Assembly (NCBI RefSeq): GCF_018139145.2 | Contig: NC_059480.1 | Location: 18,848,428-18,912,427 of the forward strand | DNA: 64,000 bases | From: Gymnogyps californianus | Taxonomy: Eukaryota > Chordata > Aves > Accipitriformes > Cathartidae | Direction of reading: 5' to 3' | Shown: positions 13,101 through 25,100 of the stretch, in pieces | Layout of the letters: each line of letters opens with the position of its first letter | Numbering within the stretch: the stretch's first letter is position 1 | Translations under genes and position numbers: made by a program | Notes under the pieces: generated by a model | Databases searched by the model: none | What the model saw: the letters and a program-made list of their open reading frames with translations, nothing else | What the model was told of the DNA's origin: nothing

Positions 13101-16100
13101 CAACCACTTTAAATGCAAGCCTTATCTCAGGGGAGTTTTTCCACAGCCCTAGTGAAAGGCAGACCTAAATGCTAATCTAAGAGGAGAAAGGAAACAGCAA
13201 TGATATGGAGTAGTCAAAATGTTGCAGAGTTCAAACAAATCTTTTGATCAGAAGCTAGATGTGGTAAAACTATCTGAGGAGATTAGCTTGCTATCTATAC
13301 TCGCAGAGGGCTCGCTACTGGTTCTGCTAACTTAATGGACCATTTATTGCAGTGCCATGTTACCTGTCTGTATTCTAGTTTTTTGAAATGGAGCTACTTT
13401 GTGGAAAAAAAACTCAGTTCTGAGGTAAAAATCTTCCTGGCTGTCTCACAGAGATACTATGTTTACCCTTATTAGTTGCCTTACCAGAGCAAAATTATTT
13501 TATTTCTTTGAAAACAGCAACTGTAAGCGCGTTGTAGCCTCCTAAAACCACAGTATCTGCAAAGCACTAAACACATATCAATAGCAAGCACTTGGTTCCT
13601 AACTTCGCATCATGTAATTTTTGTCAGAAATGCCACCATTTATCCGAGAGTTAGTCTGTGCTACATTAATATGTAAGATGTAGCACATTAAGACACCTAG
13701 CTTCCACTCATGTGAAGGACAAGAACCGGAAATTGATAATAGTATAAATCTGTCCTTTATTTATTTAACCAAAACACTTAAATAGTGCCTAAGCATGTTG
13801 TCAATAATCCATGGTCCTGATCTTAAAAAACTTATTCACTAAACCTAAAGCTATGATTACAAAAGAAGATAGCAAAGTAATAAGGAAACAAAAGAACATT
13901 ACAACATTATGACACAGAGTGACTCAAAAATATGCAACGCTTGAAATCTGGATTAAAAGACTTCTCACTCAATTTATATTCAATTACTGACTCACTAAGG
14001 GCAATACTGCCTTACTAAATCTACCCAAATCAGCATTAATAAGGGACTTGCCAAAGATATCTTGAAGGACTCAGTAGTGGGGAAAAGCCCTGCACTACTG
14101 CTTTTCTGGTTACAGCAGAGGAATTCATAGCTAGTTTGCTGCTACCCTTTCCAAGAGCCCCAGGCAGATGTGCCCAGACACCCTATTGCTGATAACACGC
14201 TTGTTTGTAAGTGATGCCACAGGCTATTTGCAGAATCATTGTTTTTCAAAGCACACAAAAAGTGCCTATAAGTTAAAAAAAAAAGTCTTCCAAAACCACT
14301 GTATTTGTCAGCATAAAAGAAGTTTTTCCCACCATTTACAAACAAGAATAGTTTTTTAATAAGAAAGCACAACTGCAAGATACTGTATTTTTAGGCAGTC
14401 CCAAGATAACATTCTTAAACACTCACTGTGAAAAACAGTTAAACTCTCCAGAGCTGCTCAACAGAATTCTCTTAGCAAAGTTGGAAGAGATGCATTGATA
14501 AAAGACGAGGGCATTGCCTTTGAAAGGCCTTTATAACATCTTGCCAAAGAGGCAAGTATAAGCGCAAACCCCTAGTCGAGAACATTGCTCATCTCCATCT
14601 TGGCAAGGTTGTCAAAATCCCACATGTACAACTATCAGGAAACAAATGCATCACACTACTGTACAATTAAGATTCTAAGAAAGACCTTACAGTTCTGCAT
14701 CACATTAGAAAATCTTCAAAGCATAGAGTTTATCAGGAAGAAATGAGACCCCTAAGCAGTTCTACAATGCATTTCTAGAGCAAAAGACTGAAGTACAAAA
14801 ACTAGCAACAACCCCAACACTGTTAATTTAGGTTTCCAAATCCCTATTATTTTTTCAGGTGTTTTTCAAGTGGCGATATCTTGATTGCCTGCATGCATGT
14901 ACAGTTTTCTTGGAAACTAAAACCCTGAAGAAGTCATTAGCAACATGATACAACAGGCTCCAGCACTGCTCTTGAAAGAAATGTCCAATAAATCATGGCT
15001 GCACTATCAAACAGAAATCAGACAGCACTTTTTCTAATTCAGCAACTTATTAATACACCAATACAAGTAATGAACCAGGTGATACAACACAGTGTTGGTA
15101 ACTCTAAAGAAATGCTCACAGAAACAAAACAAGCCTAAATCAGATATCACTAACCAGAGAGGGGGGAAATCATTCAGACATGTCTTGAAAAACAGCAGCT
15201 CACTACTCAGCATTATCAAAAAGGCCAAAAGACAATGAAGAATTTTTACAACAGACACAAAGAATAAAGCAGGAAATGTTACCATACCACTTAAAAAAAA
15301 CTAGGGTTTGCCTCCTTTTTGAACACCAGATTCAGTTCTCTGTCACTTCAGTTCAAAAAGGGTATTATACTTAAAATTACTTTCTGCGAGCAATGAGACA
15401 GTCGAAATTAGAACAACTTCCACACAAGCACAGATTTAAGACTTTTCAGCTGGATAGAAGAGAGAAATAAAGATAAGGTACAGGTATTTCAGAGGTCCAT
15501 AAAGTCATGAATAGCATGAAGAAGAGAACTAGGGAATGATCACCAACTGGTCTTACAACAAAAGAACTGGGGACACTCAGTGAAATTAACGTTTTTCACA
15601 CAAGGCATACTTAAATTTAGAATTCTCTGTTATAGGATACTGTAAAGTTCAAATGCACAAATGGACTAAAAATGGAAGAATTGAACTCACATAGGATAAG
15701 CATATCATGGCTTATTAAATGCATGACAGAGGGCAACAGCAATCATTTACCCAGCATCTTATTAATAGCCAGTGGATTCCAAAAAAAGTTTCTGAAGCCA
15801 TGGGCAGCTCCTAACACAGGGTAATGGTTCTGCACTCCACGTTTTGTGAAGCTGTGGCACACCTGGGTGCAGGCTGATATGATTCAACAGATGACTGGGA
15901 AAATTAACAGATGAAGAAAACATTTAAACTTTTAATCCTGAGGGCAATCCCCAAGAGTATGGAGAGTACTGAGGAAGTATCACTACACACATGATCTTGT
16001 CTTGTTCTTTTACCTCCACAGCTAGCTCACAGACAGGCAAAGAAAGATAAGCATGGCTGGTGCTGCTACCACAGAGCACACTTGCCCTCTCTGACTTTCT

Positions 16101-19100
16101 GCAATTTGAGCACGCAACAAAACCCTACCAGCACCTGTTATCGTGATTTCCTTGTCCAACAAATTGGCCATAGTAATGGTAAGCACATAAGGTAATGTGA
16201 GAGCCAGAATGATGACATGGTTGGTTCAAGACATGTCATGACAGAATGTCTGGGTGAGGTGAGGAAAATAAGGGCAAGGAAAGATTTGCTCATTAAATTA
16301 GAGACAGCAGTACTAAATTCACAATCCACATACCAAGGTCATGCGAGGCGGCCATGGAAATACAGACAATTTAGGAGCCAAGCTACAAAGCTATCAAATA
16401 TACGTGACGTCAGAGGTAAGCAAGACCAAAGTTCTGTAGGAAGCAAGAGGAGCATCAGGAACATTATGCAGAAAGGCAAGCAAACTCAAATATGTAAAAT
16501 AGGACACTTCTGAAAACCTGCTATGCAGCCAACATTGGCATTTATCTCTGATGATGGGAGCAGGTGAAGAGAAAGGAGGCAGCTGTGTTGTATATTGGAA
16601 GGAAAAAAAAAACACCAAAACCACAGTGAGATCCTAGCCTTTCACACAGGCAATCTCATATTTAACAGAGAAGGTAGCAATTTATTGGTTTGACAACTGT
16701 AACATCAGATAATAGCAAAACCAGACAAGCCTGGAGGCCAAGCAAAACAGATTTTTACATCCCTTACTCATTTTGCAGAGAAAGAATTTGATGTGTATGC
16801 AGTCAATATATGACCCAAACCCCACCCACCAAACAACTATTGTCTCCTCTTCCATAAGGCAGAACATCTTCCAGGGCTAAGGTCACTGCAGGGAAGAAGC
16901 TGCATCTCTTCTGGTCCGATTGCTACCTGACAGGAAACTAGAGCAGACATATAAAGGCTTCTTTTATTAATCCTCGCAGCTGATATAGAATACAAAAGCT
17001 ACTGTGGTTGATTTATTATTACATAAAGTTAAAATTGTTTTATTTAAGTAGTGAAGAAGTTTGAGTTGGCAACACTGCAGAACAGGAACTCCCACCTCTT
17101 GCATTTAGAAGGCAGAGCTCAGCAGGACTCCTCACTCCTTTGTTCAAGTTCCCAGTAAGGAGAGGCAAATGGGAAACCAACAGACCAGCACAACAGAGCT
17201 CAGGACTAGGCAGGCATATGGGGAGAAGGAAAATTATATGATCACCAGTTCTGCTCAGTGCTTAAAGCATTCTCCATATTACAACTCTGGGATGAACAGC
17301 AATTTTAAAATATTTAAAAGACTTCATTAAAGGACTGGTGTTTCAAAACAAGATTAGTTATTAGTTTGTATGGGCTGGGGAAGAATAGGATCAACGGTTC
17401 CAGTTAGCTTAAGGTTAACCTAAACCAAAATAAAAAGTCTAGGAAGAGATACTCTGAAGTTATAACTACATCCTTCTTCCCAGAAATTCCTCTGAGTCTT
17501 TCCAAGCACAACCCCACTTGAAAGTAGCTAGGGGTTTTATACACCACTTTTGCAGGTAGCACAGGCAACCCCTAAAGCACCATCCAGACTTCTGGAAGTC
17601 ACCAAACCCAGGAGCATTGAAAAATTAAGCAGGTTTGCAGGTCCAAACATTGCCAAATCTGCTGTTGCTTGGTGAAGCAGCAAGTGCTCTATGAACTTTA
17701 TATTCCATTAAGGCAATTCGCCTCTTCTTTCACTGGATTTGACGCAGTACAAAATCTACAGAAGTATTAATAGGGGGATTTGCAGCATTAGACTCCCAGC
17801 CTACTCTGTAGCTAGAATGCTTTACAATACCCTGCCTGATTAGAACATGAGCCTATTTAAGACTAGTTTGGTGTATCATCCACCCATACCAGCTGTCTCC
17901 CTGAAGGAGAGGCAGAAAGGAGCAGGCACTGGGCTAGATTACAGACAATGAGTGTGAGGAAGGAGGCATTGATCCTTCAGACACCTGCATACCTTGATTG
18001 CAAAGTACAGACAGTACAGCTGAATTCACACAGCACCAAGATGAGACCACCAGATAGCTTTAGATGCCTAGAAATGATGGTTACAGCTTCCAAGACTGCT
18101 GCAATGAACCAAGTCAAGAAGTTAGGGCCTCCATTTTCTTCCACCTCCTGACAAGTGGAGTATAAATGAAAGCTCATGTCTGCTGCCTTCTCAGCTTCTG
18201 CTACAGGGAAGAACAGCTCTTTACAGCACCAACCACATATCCAAATGCAGGATTAAGTGCAGCTGTGCCATATTTCTCTTAAGTGAAAAGAGAATTAGCT
18301 GTTCAGAAGTGTGCTCTGGCCACAAGAGTTCAGACATTCAACAGCTTGAAGTCCAGTCATTCACTCTAACAGTTACATGTGACTTTTTACACAAGACCTT
18401 TGCAGTTCCTCTTCTGGGCTAGGATCAGCAGAAGTTTAATTAGCATTTGAGTCATAGTTTCAAAGCTAGCCTGAGTTTATGCAGCCTCAGATTAGAGCAG
18501 AAGTCTCCCAGTAGTGCTTGGCACTGATATCAGGGCTCTGTAGCCAAACAAGATCAGGGTATGTATGTTTGTGATGAGCCTGAATATTTTAGTCACATAT
18601 GTTGAGCATTTTCACTTGATGCACATGAGTCCTTGCTGAGGACAGGTATATCAGTTTCTTCCAAGAACATTGCTTATTTGACCTTGCCCTTGAATTCAGG
18701 CAAGCATTAGCATTGAGGTGAGATGTTCTTAACTCTTCCCTGGCAAATCCACTTACTCATGCAATCCAAGAAATGCAGAGTTTGGCATGTAGTGTTCATT
18801 TCAGGATTCTGCAACAGTAGCTGCTGTGTATGCATCTGATTAGCAGCTGTGCACCTGCTTAGGCTTCTGGTATACATGAATTATGTCTCTCATTTTCCAT
18901 TAAAACTATTATTCATGATCTTGTAATCAAATGATTAGGATTCATTCAGAGCTGAGGTTGTACACTGATCATCCAGCACTGGAGCTACACAGTTCATGCA
19001 CGCTATCACTACAGTAAGAGCAGACTCCTGTGGAATTGGAAATAGTGATCAGCCTTAACTATAAGTTGCCCTACAGAATTAGCACCCTACATGTGCTCTG

Positions 19101-22100
19101 ACCACAAAGCTGGGAAACTTCTCACTAAGCAGATCAAACTAGCACAGCACAGACTGAGGATCTGGCTCCTGACTTGCTCAGGTAAGCTCTATTATCCAGA
19201 ACCACACACAGACAGCCTGCCATATGCTGGAGGTGTTCTTCCAGTAATATCCTTTACTCCGGCCATACCTCAGCTAGGTCACAATAGAAGCTACACAGGT
19301 CAATTGGTACAACACCAGGAGTATCCAGGGAGTCTTTAAACTCAAACTTCTGCAAAGCGGAACCACAAGTGAAAGACAGCACAAGCCTTGACACCACAGC
19401 ATTTAACAAGCCTAATGTAACAGCCTTTTACTCAACCTACCTTCCTGTACCAACACATGCTTCCAAAAGCAAGGGGCACCCCACCCAAGTTGCAAATGAA
19501 CTAGTAAACTCAAAGTAAACACCTCAGGGCTCCAAATATGTTGACTTTGAAATTCTTTAACCTTAGTCCTCAAAAAGGACTGAAATACAGATTTTGTTTG
19601 TGGAACAACCTCTACACAGTATGCAGTTCAGACTACAACTGACTATTCCTTAGCACTAGGATATGAATGTTCAAAAACTAATAACCATCTCAGTGTCTCA
19701 GGGTATGAGAACTCCCTGCATATAAGTGAGTTTTGACTCATTTCAAGTTAAGTTCTCCAGCAGTTTGGGACAGATCCATTAAATCCTTCCAGCAACTCTT
19801 ATAACTGTACACTGAGTTTCTGAGGCAGCCATAGGGCAGAATGTCTCCAGGACTAACACGGAACACTACAATGGAAAAGATATTGCAAGCTTTCCTTCAC
19901 TGATGGTTAATCTGCTCCTTACACACTTTTGGTCATGAGCAGGCCAATTTACAAACCTGCTTTGGACAAAGGAACAGCAACCAATAGTAGTCAAAGACAA
20001 TACTGGCAAGTGGCTAGATCTGAGGTTTTATGTGGCTAAGACTTAGACAAAAGATGGTTAGTGCACTAAAGAAGGCATCTGAGTTTCAATGGAAGCCATG
20101 AATTAGCCAGAACACCAGTGTTACTCTAGAGCATATCTCTGCCCAGTGAAGGATTTTGCCTTTTTGTTCCTCCTATTAAGTGTAAGTCTTCTCAGATACA
20201 GTTAACCCCCCTCCAAGTTTCAGGTAAACTTTTGATACATGACTGGCTGATGGATATGCTCCTTTCTCAGCTGGTAATATGTACATATATACATGGAAGA
20301 CAAGATAGAGATATCACTTCTTCAGAGTGGTTAGAGAATCATCGTAAAATATTCACCAACAAGGATCTTGTGTCAAGTTAGTGAGTACTTCAGTAGCAGA
20401 AGTTCAATGGTCAAACAGCTTGACAGAACATGATTCCAACCAAGATAATACATTCAGTTCTTTGGGCATACCACAGAATTAACGCACCTTTAGAAAGAAA
20501 CATGAGTCTTTGCTTCCATACATAGTCTAACTGTGTTCAAAGTTTTCAAAGATAACAGAACTACTGATAAGACAGATTTAAGTTTTGCTTTCATTTGACT
20601 TGAAAAAGTAAAAACAGTTAACATTTAGAGAAAAACATGCTTTCAGTATGTAGGCATTTCACTTGTCTAGATTTGCCTTCTTGAACTCATTATGTGAACT
20701 CATCCCTGAGTTTCAGCTCTGCTAATCACTCTTGAGAATCTTCAGACAAGTTTCTGAAAGAATCACCAGAACAATAGTTCAGGATTGAACTTGAGAGCAT
20801 TTCACATGCTCCTGTAGAGCTGCACTGTCCACTCATCCCTTAAACACTTTAGATGGCATAATAGTAAACCAAAGTAGAAGTACTAAGGCAGGCAAGAGTT
20901 TCCATCTTCCTTCCTTTCCTTCCTGTACACTGCTTAGAAAGGTTGAGTATCATCAAATGTACAACAGGAAAATTCTCTACAGCTTTTAACAAGGGTACAT
21001 TCACAGATATTCTAGACACTGTCAGGACAGTGAAGTCAGTGAAACAGGGTGTGAGGGATGCTACCCTTCAGTTTCATGCATTGTTCACCTTAGCCTCCTT
21101 CAGCATGGGGGCTTATGTATTCCTTATTTCTAACCTTCCTTTATATTTAAGACCTTGGCTCCATTTACCCTCTCCTTCCTGCCATCTCCCTCCTCTCAGC
21201 ATGACACATTATGGTGGCTGCTTTTCCCCCAAGTCTCCTGCAGTGGCCTGTATGAGCAATGGCTTTTCTTTGTCTAAGGGCACCAGCCTACAGGCACTTC
21301 AGCTTCCTGGTGCTCACCCATTAGAAATGCTCTAAAAAAAAGTAGGAAAATCATTGCTCTGAAACAGAAATTCCCCAGCCCCTCAATTTTAAAGGTTTAT
21401 TAGCACAATGTTTCTATGCGCTGTACTGCACATGCTCAGACACCACACGAGTAGTATCAGTTGTAGACACTGCATCATGCTTTGTTCTTATGACGGTATA
21501 CACCATACACTGTTCAGTTAAGACTTTACCCACGAAGGAAGTAAGGCTATGCAGCATCTCTTACAGGCACTGTCCGCAGAACTAGTCTAGTCATCAAGTC
21601 ACCTAAATTCCCTGCTACTTCAGCTGCTCAACTACAACATTAGACTTTTAGCCTTCAGAGCTGATGTTACAGATACTCAGATCTGATGCACTGCCTGTTT
21701 AGTTCGTAGGAACTGGTTCATTTTAGCAGAATGTATCATACCTACTCCCTGCATCAGTGGCCTTACACCGCAGTTTGTTCACAGCAGGGGAGGAACACAC
21801 CTATGCAGGATCCATGGAGGAGCATGCCTCACCTAGCATAACCTTTTATATAAGGCTTCCAAAGATCACTGGACAAACACTGTTTTCTTTCCTACTTCAT
21901 AAAAGAGTCAAATGACAACACAAAGTTTAATAGCATTAGTTTCCAATTTTATCATAACAGCCCAGGAAATAAGTATCTCCTTGCAGTCAGACTCAGAGTA
22001 CACAAATGCACTACACTGCAAAAGTTGAAATTCTAATTCTACATTTAAATTGTTATAAGAATTCAGATTTCTTGTTATATACCTGCACCTGTGTCAGTTT

Positions 22101-25100
22101 TACATGTTTTATGGCAACACTACCTAAACTGAGTACTTCCTCACATTCTATGTAGCTATGATCTGAGAAAACAAGGTATCTAAGATTGCACCTGTGTATA
22201 GCCTGTTATTAACAGACAAGAGATCCTCAAGCTAAGTGTAGCCATACAGAGCACGATGGCAGCAGTTCCAAGTTTCAGAAATACATGAACACACACATCC
22301 AGATTTCCTCTGCTCTTTCACATCTCTCCTAGCACAGCCAAACACCAATGAGATGCTCAGCTGGGTGACAATTAAAATGAATCCAGCACTTTGCCAGTTA
22401 TCTTAATCAAGTAGTCAACTGCAGTTTCACCTTCTCATACAGTGAACACTGGCATCAGCTCAAACTACTGCAGCTTCTAGCTGTAATCTGAGGCAGCCAT
22501 ACAGCAATATCTTTCTGTGTAGAGACCGATTCAGAACACCTACAGCCCTTAAGAGCCTACTTGGGTTGTGATTCCTAAAGTTCTGTGTTTACTTGGTTAC
22601 AAAAATACGGAATCTTCTGGAAGACTGCAGAGACATCCAGCAGCCTCAGCTACAACTAAAAGCTTACATAGTTAAGCTGTCTAGAGAGCCTGCTCTGAGC
22701 ATGGAGTGCCAAGGCACTAGTACCCAGGCTACATTCACATTCCTATTTTTGAACATGTTGTTCAGCACAGTTGGTTCAGACACTTTAGATGCTCCAGAGA
22801 GGTTGAGAGGCAGAGTTGATCTGACTATTGAACAGTCAGACAGTGATAAATCACTTAAAAGCTATCAGCGCTTGAAGGATTTACATCAACTCCAACAAGA
22901 TCTGATCACATTCTCTGCTGTCTTTGGCAAAAGCTGTCAGAGATAAACCTGAAAAATAAGAGATCAAGGTGAGGACAGGAGTATTAGTAGGGCTTCTAAC
23001 AGCTAAAGTTAGCAACACATTTTTCCTGTGCATTTAAGCAATCTCTACAGTTCCACACCACTCAGTGTCTTGAAATGCAGCAATTTGCACTTGAGGCTTA
23101 CCACAGATGGTATAGATGCAGTCATTATGCTTCAGCAGCAAGAACCTAATCCTGAACACTATATTCCAGTCAGAACCAATTACAGTTTGGAGTACAATTT
23201 GTAAATTAGTGCCCTAGCATCATTAACTTAGGGACACAAATTTCAAGAATTGAGGCCTCACAAGCATTATGTATCATGAGAACAAGCTGCTTCTACATCC
23301 TCTTCTGTTGTTGCAAACATAACAGGGTAGGGCAGCAAAACACTCACTCACCTGCTGTTTCATCAAATAAACACAAAGCCTACATTTGAGAAGAGCCTAT
23401 TCCAAAACCACTTTGGGAACAAATTATTTCTTCCTCATCTGTCATTTTACAATATATTTCATGGACACAATGGGATCTGCCCTTCTCCTCAGAACACACC
23501 GCTTCCAGGAGAAAAACTAAATACAATTACTTCAGATACAACTTGAAGGGCATACAAGCATTCTGAGAACAAAAAGTTCTAAAGGTGTAAGTATAACTCA
23601 ATATTTCAAAACATCCCTTAATTTTTATTCACCGGTAATGTAACAGCTTCTTATACATGAAGACTACTGACTACAGTGCTAGGCAGCAAGTGCACCTAGA
23701 AGTTATCTTCACTCAGAAGAGCCATGCCCCCACATACACTAAGCCCAATAAGTATGGCATTATGCATTGGGAACATGTAGTTAACACCCTATTTTGTAAG
23801 CTACATTAAGGTCTCCAACAAAGACTTAAAAATCAATTGTTATAAGAACATTGCGGAAACTTATTCATGAGGTGAATATATGCATTCACAAGCTGAATAA
23901 AAATGGTTTCTTGAATTTTAGTCACAGAGTGCCTATTTCAGAGGTCCAAATTTCTATAGCAACATTCCCATTAAGCACCAGGAAATGTTGGATTAGACCT
24001 ACTTATATTGCAGCATGATTTCAATTATGATTCCAGGAAGCCTATTTGAAAAGCTCCTGTCTTTTCAAAGAAGTGATCTTTCAGGCTGCGACCAAACAGC
24101 ATTTAAGCTTCTAAGGAAAGAATTGCAAGTTCTTTTTCATTATTGTCACGAACACCCATTACAGTATCCTTTCAGCAGGAAACCTGAACACCAGCATGAA
24201 GGTTTCAGGACAGAAAGAGCAAAGTTGAATACAACCTTTATGCAAGGCAAAGGATAGACACAAAAAGGCTCTGGGACCTTGGCTCAGTAGTAAAATAGGT
24301 CTTTCACCTATAAAGATCTTGATCAGGCAATCAACTAGTCTTGTCCACTTCAAGTTAAGAAGGATGTATAAAAATGCAGCAATACAGGCAACAGAAAAAA
24401 CAACGAGTCATGTTATTGATCAGTCAAATGTACCTGTAGCCCTGCCAGAAGTGGTCACCACCACTGGCCATTAATAAGTGGTCCTTGACTAAGGAGGGGA
24501 GGGAGCATATTCCTGTATCCTCCTCAGAGGGAACTACACAGTTCTACCTCACTCTACAAGGTATGAGGTACCTATGCAACACATTAGCAAGAAGTCCACC
24601 TCACACAGTGTAAGTCTTCTGCAAAACAGTCCTAAATCTGCATTCCACAATGATCTGAAGTCAGTGGTGAAATAAGAGCCTTAACCCGCTTGTGGCTTGT
24701 TACTTGCAATACAGATCATGCTTACAGCTTTGTCATTTTCTGGTCAAGCTAGTTCAAATCCTGAGCTAGGTTTTCTACAGGAAATAAGTCCTAAAATCTC
24801 TATTGATGCCACACTGGACTCTGTTGTCCAAATGACAGAGTTCCATTACAGCTTAACCCCTCTATCTGAACTACTGTGGTCCTACCCTTCCTCATCACAT
24901 CAGCCCTCCGTTGTGTTCTGTCACCAGCTGTGCCAACACATGCAGCTTGGGCATCTGACCCAATCCCAGGTTTCATAAATGAAGTAGTGAAGGACACAGA
25001 TCCTTCTCTTCCCTTGAAACACCGTTTTCTTAACAGCTGAACTACAGCTTCTACCCTTTTGTTACAGGCAGAGAAGGAAGTGCTTGACCAAACAGGCAAA

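Noticed and set aside
20943..21335. 130-codon plus-strand frame in ABCC5 intron 2
   Set aside because: No similarity to any protein I know, lies in AT-rich CpG-poor intron, and the translated composition looks random.
19822..22520. Short recurring phrase CTGAGGCAGCCATA near 19822 and 22491, considered as a dispersed repeat
   Set aside because: Only about 14 bases match and the flanks do not align, so coincidence is the simpler explanation.
22593..22946. 117-codon plus-strand frame in ABCC5 intron 2 with a Gln/Leu-rich end
   Set aside because: Suggests a short coiled coil at first glance, but there is no heptad pattern over a useful length and no homology.
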